From the NCBI RefSeq assembly GCF_964340395.1, contig NC_135554.1, forward strand, positions 6,903,475 to 6,957,974: a stretch of 54,500 nucleotides of DNA. The letters run 5' to 3'. Shown here one piece after another: positions 1-10,889 of this stretch; positions within the stretch are counted from its first letter, which is position 1, and each line of letters starts with the position of its first letter. The DNA is from Glandiceps talaboti (Eukaryota > Hemichordata > Enteropneusta > Spengelidae). The notes under the pieces were generated by a model. It did no database searches. It was not told the DNA's origin and saw only the letters and a program-made list of their open reading frames with translations. A program made the position numbers and the translations under genes.

Positions 1-136
1 ACAACTTCTGACTTGCCCCTATACCAAGGTAGATGCTCAGCGATCACTACATTTCTTGTTGAACTATCATTACATCTGTGCCTGACATAATTTGGCATCC
101 TCTCTGAATTTCACAACGTGGATTGACAATTTTTAC

Positions 137-414
137 CTCAGCAAAGAGTGTGATTGTATAACCTAGCTGTTCCATAATCATATAATTACAAACACAAGAA
201 GTCACTGCATTGTGCTTGTGTGTTATACAGACAATATCACGGTCCACTTGAGACTTTCTAGGGCTAAACTGACAACTCTTAGTCTTACCTTAGCAAAGAC
301 TTTGATAGTATAACCCAGCTGTCCAACGACCATGTGACTGTCGAGGAGTGAAATAAGTCAGTGCATTGTGCTAGTGTGCTATACATACAGTAACACTGTC
401 CAGTTGAGATTTTC
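137..414 (-). pseudogene. Two decayed tandem copies of the 3' part of TUT exon 14
   Basis: Minus-strand copies at about 414-289 and 259-137 repeat the end of exon 14 (620-486). Both keep the R-K-S-Q beginning, a middle stretch around ACACTAGCACAAT or a near form, and the end QLGYTIKVFAK (copy B) or QLGYTITLFAE (copy C), each followed by GTAAGA or GTAAAA. Intron sequence after the donor (GAGTTGTCAATTTA-like) is repeated too. Copy B has an in-frame stop and an indel; copy C is open. Both lost the GDISLYN catalytic segment. They begin inside the exon, so neither has an acceptor. Confidence 0.8.
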
Positions 415-485
415 TAGGGTTAGCACTTGCGCGTTCCCGCAATAGCAGGAATTGGTGGTGAAAGGGTTAAATTGACAACTCTTAC

Positions 486-2764
486 CTTAGCAAAGACTTT
501 GATTGTATAACCAAGCTGTCTAACTCTCCTATCGATATCAGAATAAGCAGCCAGCATTCTGGTATTGTGTTGTGCTAGTGTGTTATAAAGACTAATATCG
601 CCCTCTAGCTGTGACTTTCTGTGGGTAAATTTCACTATTGGCACTTTAGCTGTTGGTATTGCAATCACCCCATATAATCCATTGTGTTTCTTCAACTTTG
701 TGGCAAGAACTTCAATGATTTCTGGGACTGGTCTTTCTAAGTCCTGCGTGATAATAGTCATCAAAATAGAATAATAACAGTAGAATCTTAGAATTTGGAA
801 AAACTTCAACTATACTACTCTCAGTATTATGACAAAGATAAACTTACCATTCACATCAAATGATGGAATTACATGTACTTGTACTTGAAGAGGTCTGAAA
901 GCTTTAAACTTGATTTCTAAAGAATTGGAAATTTATCATTACCAGAAATCATGGAAGAATAAATCATGTAATGTTTTCAAGAAAGAACAACACAATAGCG
1001 TTATTGAGCATATAACTTACATATTGCATTTAGACAACAAAAGTTTCTCACGGCATCAGCATGGCATTCACAACAATTTTCACCACTTTTTCTCAAACGT
1101 GTACATGTACAACCATTTGTAGAATCAAGCAATTACCCCTACTAAGCCTGACACCCAAAAATACCCTACTTCCATCTTCTATATCAAGGTCATGACCAAT
1201 CAACAAAACACTTTACTTGGCAAGAGGTGATTTGGTTTCTGAATTGTAATGTTGAACTGACCACTATAGGGCACTATACCACATGCAAGTCACTCTCGAA
1301 ATAATTCATTTTTTGTGGAAGAAGTGCATTCTGGTGTTCAATTAACAAAGCAACTACTAGAGAGTGTTTTACAAGAACTCATGCACACCTCTGTTGAATC
1401 AATGTCTTTGTACGTCATACAGATATCCAGATCACTTTGTTGAAAACCAAATCCATTCCTTGACGATCCAAATAGACAGAGTCTGGCATCATCTGCAATA
1501 GAGGACAAAAAGTGTCTTTGTTACTGACACATTTATTTAGTGATTCTAAAAAATTAATGAAAAATAAGTCTCAATATTTCAAAACAAGTTATTTTCTGAA
1601 ACAACAGGCCTGGAGTCTTGACGTAGATGGTACAACACATGACACAAATAATATCTTGTGTCAAATGTGACAAATTGCAAAGTCTGTATGTCAGGTTACA
1701 CCACTAGACTAATAATGTAGAGATGTTGGTGATTTCTGCACACACTTGACTACAACTGGTGAAATGGAGCCCATGGAGTGACACCCAAAACCATCGTTTT
1801 AACAGTTCTTTCCATTGAAATACATGTATTAAACCTGCCAAATTTACAACATATGAATAGACATTACATGTACATTTGTACTTACCGTTGAAATGTTTTC
1901 TGATAAACTTTTCTAAGTCTTTCAACACATCATCTCTTATTTGGATTTCCACTTCATTTAGTGCATGGATTACTGTAAAATTGAGCAACGTACACAAAAT
2001 CTTCCTTACCAAACAAAGTGAATCTACAAAATGATATTGCTATTAAAATGTTCTGTAACATTTCTGTAGATGTCGATGGATGACTGTATTTGGATTGCAT
2101 CTTTATGTCACAATATACTACAATGTACCGGTAACATACAAATAAAGATAACTTTATGAACTTTTATCATTTTTCTACTAAGGTCAACTGTTGTAATATC
2201 AGGGCTTGAAATTCACTTTTTCTTTGGTGCTCCCAGTGGGCTTCTAGTCCTAGTAGGCTACCAATTTCAGAATGTGGTAGCCCACAAGGATGGTGACCAA
2301 CAGTCCCATATTCCTGAACTGAAAAACAGCGTTCTCCTATTGGTAATAGTTATTAAAAATACTTTCATTTCTGTAAATCTACCAATACCACCCTTTAAAT
2401 CATCACATAATGAGTGGTAAGTTGAGTGGGCTACCAGCTGCAAATTATGGTAGCCCGATGACAAGAATTGGTAGTCTGTGGACATGGGACTACTGTTAAT
2501 TTCGAACCCTGTATATTGTATATGTTAATGTTATGTTGGTAAATTAATGTTACACACAAAAACATATGCCAAGTTATCAATTGATAAATCAACACACTAC
2601 AACTATTTAAGATTTTCAGCTGAAAACAGATAACATACATGTACATTCCATAAGGATAAATACTTACCAAAGACTTCTTCACAAACTTGATCAAGTCTTC
2701 TAAAGTCCTCATCATTCAACTTGGGCAGTTTAGGAAGATTTGGTGGCTTATCATCTGGACAGTT
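486..2764 (-). CDS. TUT exons 11-14: CCHC end and catalytic nucleotidyltransferase domain
   Basis: Exons 2764-2668, 1972-1886, 1492-1389 and 743-486. Exon 11 supplies the last Cys of the knuckle. Exon 13 has CLFGSSRNGFGFQQSDLDIC with the G-S motif and the first two catalytic Asp. Exon 14 has IPTAKVPIVKF and LEGDISLYNTLAQHNTRML with the third Asp, ending QLGYTIKVFAK at a GTAAGA donor. All three aspartates are present, so this module should be active. The next exon lies outside the window. Confidence 0.92.
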
Positions 2765-5700
2765 CTACATCAAAGATTTCAAGGATTACGTGCACTTTAT
2801 ATGTTTGTTTGTTTGTTTGCTTATTTTGCTTGATTTTGTTTATTAGTTGTTGTTGCTTTTGTTGGGGGGGGGATATTTTTGGTACTGTAGTATTGTACTC
2901 ATCGACGCATACTTAACCATCACTTTCTAAATTCTAGTGGCAAAACTCAAACCTAGTACATGTATTCAGACTAACACACAAAGGGATCTACAAATGTCAA
3001 GTAGACCTACAAATTTACCACGGTAAACGATGTATGTGGCTATATTGTAACAGAACAGTCCGATAACAAACAGGCGAGATGAAAATACATAATCTCAAAC
3101 TTACTTTGTTTGAATGTCCTTCTCTTTTGCATGAACTGCATACAATCATAGGTTTTTTTCCGCCTCCGGTCAGAATCAGCTGATTGAACTCAAAACTGCA
3201 CCTTTCACTACGGTCAGTTTCTTTACTGTCACTTTCCATTTCTGTTGCCATGACGTTTCCATGCTCACATGAGGTAGTTTTCTGTGAATCATCATCATCA
3301 TCATCTTCGTCATCATCATCACTTTCAGAGTTGGTGTCACTCTCCGATTCATGCTGTGTGTTGACGTTGTCACTTGTCTTAGGATCCTCTTCCGATGCCA
3401 TGGAAACTTCATTATCATTCTCGTCATCTTCCTCCTCAGTGGCATCCTCATCGTTAATGTGGAGACACTGAATCTGTTCAACAAGGTCCTCTAGCAACAC
3501 CCGTACTGCATCGTCCTCCGTTATCAAATCATTTTTGTTAGCAATCTTTCCATCATCCTCGCACATCACTTCCATTGAATCTGTTGTATCATCCACTGGC
3601 AACGAATGTGTTGGCATTTCACCTGCTACATCACGATCTTTGGTTTGTGTATCTTGCAACCTAACTACATCAGTCTCTGTGCTGGAATTCATGACAGCCT
3701 CTTGGAATTCTGATGCCACTGTGTCCCCACAAACTGTGCTGTCCCCTGAGTTGTCAGTATGTTCCTGATCTTTGCTAAAGTCTGACAGTTTGTTGTCGAC
3801 ACATGTTGGCTCCTGCATCAACTGTGCTAAGATTTCTGAGTCGTTGCTGGTAGTGTTATCCGTAGCACCTTCAGATGTAAATGTCAGAAGTCGAGAATCG
3901 CTACTCTCGGTTTGGTTGACTAGTTCAGTGTGACTTACACGGTCAGTGTTACCAGCTATGTCAGAACTTGTCTCTTTCTCAGATTCACTACTTGTACCTT
4001 TCTCAACATTACTGCCTCCATCACTACCTATCTCTAAGTCACACTTTGTCTCTCTTGCAGCATCAATTTGTGATTTGACCTCAGTATGACTTGAGGTATC
4101 ACATTCCTCTACATTTGCACCTGGTTTGGTTGTGTCAGTGTCTATACTTGAGGTGACTGGTGATTGCTTACTTGGTGTATTTGTACCCATCACTGAGGTG
4201 TTTCTAGCTCTGACTTGGCCAGCATTGGTTGTCATATCTTTATTGCTTGTATTACGTGGCACACCAAAGTACTTGAGGCCATCTCGCAATCTGTCAAGTA
4301 TGTATTCAAAGACCAACTGACTGTTGACAGATCTTGCCAGGTTTCGTTTCGGCATGTATGGATCTACACAGAAAGAAAGACAAAATGGTCATTTGTACAG
4401 CTACAACTTACAGACAGTGATGACCATGTCAACTTGGTTGCTAAATTTTCACACCTTGAACTATATCACAAATCAAGATTCAGACTTTTTTCAAGGTTCG
4501 CAAAGTTTACCTAATACAACACTTAATACCTACATCATTCGATTTGGAGGCTAATACGTTAAAATTCATATTATTCATGTTAGATTAAGCACTTTATAGC
4601 TGTTCATCACACATCATTAAATCACGGCTTCAACACCCACACCAAAATCATTCCACCCACATAAACATTGTCCAGTAATTGAAACTGTAAAAACCCATGT
4701 TCTTCAGAGACACCCACACCAATCCATCAAGGATAGATTAACTGTTTATTCGGGTGAAATGACCCTTGTATAAGGATGAAACATATTACTCTTCAAATTG
4801 AACAGTGTAGGTGGTAAGTAAGTGTGATACTAATGTGTAACGTGGGTGATCTCCCGAGACTTGAAAAACAAAACAAAATAAATGCTTTTGACACCTCATG
4901 TTACAGTATTCGATCACACTAAACATTAAACACCTACAGGTAGATGAATTTTCAATTACTAGCACATATGCAAAGACTGACACCGTGCTTCTCACTAATT
5001 CTATAAAAATCTGCCAAGTGAGGTTCCTAGGGCACATTCTCTGAATGCAGAGCCTGTTATATATAAATACCTGTGTACATGTCCCACATGAAAGCTTGAG
5101 ACTAGGGCATCAAGGTACACAATACTCACATACATACAATCTGATCATTCACTGAGGGATTTTGAGGGTTTATTGCAATTAGATCAGATTTTGCACTTGC
5201 AAATGATAATTGTGCTTAGAGAAAACTTGTGGTCGCCTGCTATGCAGCTGAAAGAGGACAAAGAAGGGGAAGGGGGAGGAGGAATGACCCTTACCTTCGA
5301 TAGCAATCTTCTTTGTACTCCATTTCTTGGTCTCCTTCTCAAAAGGTGAGGATTGTCGTACGCAAACAACCAAGTCTGCCATTCTGAACTCCAGAGTATA
5401 AAACTTTAACATCTGAATCCACAGATCACCAACTCTACTGTTATTTTGACATTTCCACACAGTGGGCTGAAAAGATAAATAAAAGACTGCATCAAAACTT
5501 GGGTCTTGTAAAAAGAGAAATACAACCCTTAACACTAAAGTAAAGCGTTTTCAGTATGTACCCCAATGGTTTATACATGTACTGGTAGTACCCATAGCAA
5601 GTGAAAAAGTATACTGTTTCATTTGCTAATTGACCACATTAGAAATGCCATATGCGACGCTTGTAAATAAACCAATTGAAACAGTATACTTTTACACTTG

Positions 5701-7743
5701 ACATAAATGCTATAAATGAGAGTAGCACATAGAGAAAGTGCTTTACTTCAGTGTTACTAGGTAAACAACAGATACTGAGATAGGTGTAAAATATAAATTT
5801 CTAAAAAGTGGCTATCTTGGGAACACATACACTAGGTCGAGTCATTGTAATATTCAATACTGTACTGGAATGCTACAACAGGTACATGTACATGTTACTG
5901 TACATCTATGGTTCTCTTTTACATGATGCTTGAGGAAGTCCTTACAAATATTCAGAAACATAGATGGGGGAGCGTGGGGGCATTGTAAGTACTTACCAGT
6001 TTTTCTAGATCATCATAATAACTACAAACTGTGTCCTTGGACACCAATTTATCTCTTTCTGTTTCCCCTTCACGTAATAGCTAGAAGATAAACAAACAAC
6101 ATTATAAGATCCATGTACATGAAATCATGTAAACATATTGTTGATTTTTGAAATGAAATTTGCTTTTTTTGGTTAAACATTTGTAATAACACAACCCCAT
6201 ATCTCATGAGTACCAGTGAGAGTACTCGCAACAGTCTTGACAATATGGCTGCTGAGAACACCAAAAGCAATGATGCACATACCCTGTGTACATCACACTA
6301 GCACTCACACATTATGTTATTCTGTTAATGTATTAAATTGTACATGTATGTATGTACTAGTGATTACTTGGACTGGTGCATGTACATAGTACCAGTACGT
6401 GTACTGCAGTTCAATACTGAAAACGTTATTGTGTACATGTATGCAAATTATATGCAAATGAGAGTGCAGTCATTCCTTGTAAATGAGATCGTGTGATTGC
6501 AGAGTATAATTTTTGCAGTGTCTCCTGCAGCACTTTCACTCACTATGCTTGTTGAAAGGATGATCGCAGAGAACACTGCAAGCGCTCGTGCAAATACCCC
6601 GAATATGCCACACTTACAAATGTACAGGTATGCATCATGGGGTTATGTCATTATAATTTATACAGTACTTGTTTCCATACAAGCAAACATTGTGTGGCAA
6701 ACTAAAGAAACCCAAGAACTTGATTTTTGTTGGGGGAATATTAAATGACAACTTACACCATGGAGAATAGGCAGTACTGGTGGCTGGCACTGTTGTAGAA
6801 AATAGATAACCATAATAGGAAAGGTATGGGCAGGTAAGCTTCCTTCATCTTGTTTGTCTATGTGACATAAATGGCCCCAGTATCGTAACGCAACACCTAG
6901 CACATTCACTCGTGGATCTATCTTGGCATACGTGGCTAATAACTGACTGGTTTGACGACTAGCATCTGTTTCTGAGTAACTTAAGATGCAATTCAGTCCG
7001 CTGCGAGAAGGAAGTCATAGAATGTACACATCACGAGTAAATATTGTCCAAAAATTTCCTCAAGGTATTGGTATCTCCATAAGAGATCCTTACTACAGTG
7101 TTTTGCTTAGTTAGAGCAGAATCTGGGAATGTACATTTTATAATTAAATGTACACATTAAATTTCAAATACATACTTAGAGTTGGTCATATAATTTGTCA
7201 AATTAAATAATTTTGGGATGTGTGCCTAGTTAATTATGCTGATGTTACCAGTGACCCTACCTGTCAGTCTGTCTATTATGTAAGGTGGAAACAATAGTTA
7301 TAGACACTATTGCTCATGGTTACATCAGTATAGGAAATGCTGGGCACCAATCCCAGAATTCTCTACCCCATTGTTTATGGTTAATTTGTATTATTTTACA
7401 CATTAAATCCCTCCCTACTTCCCCCCCCCCTCTCTCTCTCTCATTTGTCCCAGAAAATACATTGCATCACTGAAAATTTAAATGGGTGAAATAATATATA
7501 CGATGAAAATATCATGTTTACATTCAAATATTTGCACAATGTAACATTCTGAACTTGAAAAGTGAAAAATTACCTTTTTCTGTCAATAAACTCAATAGCT
7601 GGTATTTTCTCACTAAATTTACTCTCCACTTTATCGAAATCATCTGTAAAAAAAAGAATATCAAGTGTAAGGCTAATTACAGGTTTAACATACATATTAC
7701 AAATGGGACATTTAGGAAAGACTTCCATGTGTTTTTTTTTTTT

Positions 7744-7793
<50 letters not shown>

Positions 7794-10700
7794 ACACTGA
7801 TTTGCAAAACTGGCACACCTAGGTAGCACACTTCTATTTAAAGCAATGACAGTTACAACAGAGACATTCACTTTCTACTCTTTTAACTAGAAATCACAAC
7901 ATTGGCAAGGGATTATTTCAAACTCTTATGAAAACAGAGAGAACATGATATATTCTATATACAAACTGCATCTTTGTGACTCATCCAAAAGTCTAACAAA
8001 AGACAAAAAAACAAAAACATTACATGTTACCTACCACATGACTGAAGTATATCCAGTACTTGTAATAGTATCTTAGAAGTTTGCAGTCCTTTAGGTATGT
8101 TGATATCAATATTCACATTACTTTCCTTCAATCCAAAACCATTGGCAGATGATCCATACAAATGAAATTGACAATCTGAACAATAAGAAATGTACAATAT
8201 AACAATATGATTATCACGGTGACAGAGCACTAAGAATGAATTTGACCTGTTCTTCCTCTCTTACTCTTTCACCCCCCCCCCCCCCCACCCACCAACACTG
8301 TCCAATAGTTACCGAAGGCACAGAACTTTTGTGGTGAAATACTCATCAATCTCACTATGAAATTCAAGGGCACGAGAGAACTGACTTTGGACTACGCTGT
8401 AAATTTTAAATAGCAAATATTAATTAACTACATCTTGTTTTGTTTTGTAAACTGTAACTTTGAATCTTACACTTTTACATGAGTGTTGTGAACGCAATGA
8501 CGTTGTCTTTATGAACTTTACTCAAATATATAGCAAACACTGAATAGCAATTAAACATGACAGAAGTTTTCAAAATACTTAAGGCTGTCCAATCATAAAT
8601 TTCATTTTCCAGTATTGTCTTGGAGTACATGTACATCAAACAAAACTTTCCAGAAATGGTTCAAAATTGCAGGATGTTTGAGTAGATGTATAAACCCAGT
8701 AACCACTTCACTGGCATGTATACATATAATGAATACTGCATTAAAACATAAATGTACATGACGGTACCTGTGATTGTTTTCTTGACAGTATCATTGACAC
8801 GTTCCACGATGTCTTCTCTTATGTTCGTTTCATCAGAAGTCAGAGCATGTTGGTTGACTAAAGACATCAACAGAGTATCCAATGCTTCTAGGTGGGCTTT
8901 GGAGGGTGGGGGAAGATTTCTCAGAAACTGATCTTCTTCCCAGGACTAGTGAAATAGAAAGACAATTTGACTTGAAATGAAATTGACTAATACAATGTTG
9001 TAATTGCTCATAAATTTGTATCCATATACATAGCATATTCCAACAATTGAACTAGTGTTCCATAATATTGCTACATTTTTGTACATGCAATAGTTACCCC
9101 CAGACACACACCTTTAACGATATATGTACAATCTCTTTATACTCAATATTCATTCAAATGCATTGTTCACAAGTTTGCAACAACTTATTTGACTGAGAAC
9201 AGAGTTATACCAACCAAAAATATCTAACTCCGTACTGAAATCAGATCCTCCTCGGACAAAGTTACATGTGGTTACAAACCAGATACATTTCTACAACAAA
9301 CATACATGTACATGTATATCACATGACATTTGTAAAATCAGTGATTAACAATACATACCTGAACCATCTTCTTGTGTTTTTTGTCTTTGATGTGACGTTG
9401 GCATACTGTGATATTATCACAGTGGTAATCACAGACTTGACAACGGTAATTAGCCAGTGGAAACTTGCTGGATTTCTGATAAATAAATACAAATAACAAT
9501 ATTGGTACACTTTGAATATGAAAATAACAGATCCAATAGACATACATGTAATTATAAATTATATTGAGATATTGATAAAATATTAAAGTAAAGACAGAAC
9601 AATGGTCATTAGTCTGTATTCAGACTCAAATTATATTTTGTCATATTCCTAAAAAAATCTTTTGAAATAAGTTTTACTTACTAATTATGTGCACATACAT
9701 AACCTATAACATACAATCTAATAGTCAGCATGTACAATGCACATACAGAACGCGTGCAAATCACTGAAGATTCAAACACATAAAATATAATATATCATCT
9801 GTACCATCTTCTCAAACACCCCCTAGTGGTTAACCAGGCATCTGAGTTAAATGTTGCATAAACGAGGGTGCTCATGAATAATCAAATGAAAGGCCGATAG
9901 ATTAGAACAGTCGTCTTGACTTCATGGAATGTCCTATGCCCACCATGTTTAATTCTATTAATTTCAGCGACAATAGTATTAAAGATAAATCACAAAAAAG
10001 TCAAGACGACTGTTCACCGTCTACAATGACATGTGCAGCAGAAACAACCCGTCCTACATTTACAAAAAACAGTTTTTGATACTCAGCTCCTACCTACATA
10101 GTCTGTAAGGTATGCCGTGACGGGGCGCCCTCAAACATCAGGCCGGTGAGGGTGAAACGTCACGACATATCTTACAGTCTACTACCTACAAATCTAAGTT
10201 TCAGTGAAGTTCAATTTATGAGAAGTTCTAAACAGAAAGTATTACATTACCTCTAGCAGTTGGAATACATAGTCTTTCTCTAGTTGACGTATCAGTACTT
10301 CAGCGCTGGTATCTTTATTGCTCGGTCCACCCACTGGTACCTGAGACTGTCTGTCATCTTGTTGTTGGCTCAGATTCACATTCTCACTTTCATTTTGTTT
10401 CATTTGGTCATTTTGAATTGGTCTGATACCTAGGAGTTCAACATTTCCAGTTACTTGATCTTTATTCTTCTTCTTCTTGGAATTTCTTTTCCTTCTGTCT
10501 TTCTTTGCTGACTCGGCATCTGTGCCCAGAGCTGGTAAATGTTCCATTCTGTCCTGCTGCATCACATCTTTACTGTTGTTGGTACTTGCATTGGGTTCTG
10601 ACTGTCTCAGACCATGCGCGTCTCCGAGACTTCTCACTTCTCTTCTGACTTGCCGCGAGGTCTGATCAACCCCTCCAAAATGCGTGGGAGTGGCACCTTG

Positions 10701-10889
10701 CCTTTTACCGGACCTTTTTCTCTTTTGTCTGTTGCTAGTTTCACTTTGCCTTCCTGGAATCTCAATGACTAGATTTTCATGTTTTCCACCAAGTAGTGGA
10801 ACACTTGAGTCTTGATCTGGATGTCTATACTTCACTTTGTCAGCTGATCCTGCCATGGTGTATGCATGAAATTTTAGTTCACCATCAAC
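486..10889 (-). CDS. TUT4/TUT7-like: Terminal uridylyltransferase, TUT4/TUT7 (ZCCHC11/ZCCHC6) family; 3' end outside the window
   Basis: The family adds uridines to the 3' ends of pre-let-7 and mRNAs and acts mainly in the cytoplasm. Coding starts at 10,856. Exons (high to low): 10889-10251, 9475-9359, 8945-8768, 8175-8035, 7643-7574, 7000-6757, 6080-5997, 5466-5295, 4363-3105, 2764-2668, 1972-1886, 1492-1389, 743-486. All junctions are GT-AG and phases chain without a stop, giving 1,139 residues. Order: basic low-complexity N-terminus, C2H2 finger (214-236), degenerate nucleotidyltransferase plus PAP-associated region (about 250-560), acidic linker, CCHC knuckle (946-959), catalytic nucleotidyltransferase with GSS at 1027-1029 and Asp 1039, 1041, 1102. 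This is the vertebrate TUT4/7 architecture. The last palm segment, second PAP-associated domain and C-terminal knuckles are missing because the window ends. Invertebrates may have one gene for the vertebrate pair, so I do not choose between TUT4 and TUT7. Exon edges are predicted by eye. Confidence 0.93.
744..1885 (-). other. TUT introns 12 and 13
   Basis: Intron 744-1388 and intron 1493-1885 flank exon 13. I see no recognisable repeat family or RNA gene. A short donor-like and acceptor-like pair near 845-897 could define a cassette, but it carries a stop in the required frame. Confidence 0.5.
2200..2511. mobile_element. MITE with CAGGG ends, hAT-like, in TUT intron 11
   Basis: The ends are CAGGGCTTGAAATTCA and, inverted, CAGGGTTCGAAATTAA: 16-bp imperfect terminal inverted repeats beginning CAGGG, as in many hAT elements. 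Subterminal GTGGGCTACCA and GGTAGCCCAC motifs recur in both orientations. Length is about 312 bp, with no transposase. An 8-bp target duplication is not clear, so hAT assignment rests on the ends alone. It lies in intron 1973-2667. Confidence 0.65.
2765..5294 (-). other. TUT introns 9 and 10
   Basis: Intron 2765-3104 holds a GT-rich stretch and an 8-G run near 2,863-2,870. Intron 4364-5294 shows nothing beyond AT-rich unique sequence. Exon 10 separates them. Confidence 0.45.
3105..4363 (-). CDS. TUT exon 10: large acidic linker and first CCHC knuckle
   Basis: A 1,259-nt exon, by far the largest in the gene. It begins with the end of the PAP-associated domain (RNLARSVNSQLVFEYILDRL) and ends in a CCHC knuckle whose last Cys is on the next exon. 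Between them lie roughly 350 residues rich in S, T, D and E with little predicted order. One stretch is strongly acidic (a run of D/E near 3,290-3,330). The matching part of human TUT4 is also a disordered acidic linker, so only its position and composition are conserved. Confidence 0.85.
5295..6080 (-). CDS. TUT exons 8-9: PAP-associated domain of the N-terminal module
   Basis: The short exon 6080-5997 (28 codons) is a charged linker. Exon 5466-5295 carries the diagnostic PAP/25A-associated block: VGDLWIQMLKFYTLEF, then VVCVRQSSPF and KWSTKKIAIE, which runs into DPY at the next exon. The phase-1 junction splits the Asp codon. Confidence 0.88.
5598..5700. repeat. 103-bp foldback in TUT intron 8
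   Basis: CAAGTGAAAAAGTATACTGT near the left end and its near-complement ending in CACTTG at 5,700 form imperfect arms of about 25 bp around a loop of about 50 bp. It is a small MITE-like hairpin without coding capacity, in intron 5467-5996. Confidence 0.6.
6180..6660. repeat. Dispersed repeat in TUT intron 7
   Basis: Blocks such as AGAGAACACTGCAA, CGCTCGTGCAAAT and ATGGGGTT recur, diverged, at about 20,160-20,345 and 26,520-26,950. It lies in intron 6081-6756. The copies are too diverged for me to define ends or class. Confidence 0.5.
6757..8945 (-). CDS. TUT exons 4-7: degenerate N-terminal nucleotidyltransferase domain
   Basis: Exons 8945-8768, 8175-8035, 7643-7574 and 7000-6757 encode residues 242-452. 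The helical entry LPPPSKAHLEALDTLL is followed by LYGSSANGFGLKESNVNIDI. Where the active domain has S-D-L-D, this copy has S-N-V-N, so the metal-binding aspartates are absent. Exon 7 gives the palm and central region (VLGVALRYWGHLC, then YFLQQCQPP). In vertebrates the equivalent domain is catalytically dead and serves in Lin28/pre-let-7 recognition; the same role here is inference. Confidence 0.88.
7404..7442. repeat. C-run and CT tract in TUT intron 6
   Basis: A pyrimidine tract (C-run then CT repeats) around 7,410-7,441 in intron 7001-7573. No other structure seen in that intron. Confidence 0.6.
7733..7789. repeat. Poly(T) tract in TUT intron 5
   Basis: An almost pure run of about 57 T with one G near its start, in intron 7644-8034. 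On the gene's strand it is poly(A), so it could be the tail of an old retroposed copy, but no body is recognisable beside it. Length may vary between individuals or assemblies. Confidence 0.85.
8176..9358 (-). other. TUT introns 3 and 4
   Basis: Intron 8176-8767 has a C-run at about 8,271-8,286, otherwise unique AT-rich sequence. Intron 8946-9358 shows nothing notable except scattered TACATGTA motifs. Confidence 0.45.
9359..9475 (-). CDS. TUT exon 3: C2H2 zinc finger
   Basis: Thirty-nine codons encode a finger of form C-x2-C-x12-H-x5-H (Cys214, Cys217, His230, His236) within RCQVCDYHCDNITVCQRHIK. The spacing is that of U1/matrin-type fingers. In vertebrate TUT4/7 the corresponding finger is part of the N-terminal Lin28-interacting module. 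Both exon ends are phase 0. Confidence 0.9.
9905..10015. repeat. 111-bp foldback with perfect 18-bp arms in TUT intron 2
   Basis: GAACAGTCGTCTTGACTT at 9,905-9,922 is exactly complemented by AAGTCAAGACGACTGTTC at 9,998-10,015. A MITE-like or hairpin element with no coding content. Confidence 0.75.
10099..10182. repeat. 84-bp foldback in TUT intron 2
   Basis: Arms of about 24 bp with three mismatches (TAGTCTGTAAGGTATG on the left; CGTCACGACATATCTTAC on the right) surround a GC-rich loop. The motif TATCTTACAGTCTACT recurs near 20,027-20,042, suggesting a dispersed family. Confidence 0.65.
10251..10889 (-). CDS. TUT exon 2: start codon and low-complexity N-terminus
   Basis: Encodes residues 1-202, starting MAGSADKVKY. 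The segment is rich in K, R, Q, S and N, with a very basic patch (KKDRRKRNSKKKKNKD, about residues 116-131). No fold is recognised, as expected for the disordered N-terminus of TUT4/7. It ends in QLLE in phase 0 and joins the zinc-finger exon. Confidence 0.8.

Noticed and set aside
843-897. A possible cassette exon between TTTCAG and GTAAGT in TUT intron 13 (minus strand)
   Set aside because: In the frame required by exon 13 it hits a stop (TGA). It could be a poison exon, but the only support is weak splice motifs.
3184-3768. Plus-strand open frames rich in serine opposite TUT exon 10
   Set aside because: They are antisense shadows of the acidic D/E-rich coding sequence; no start context or homology.
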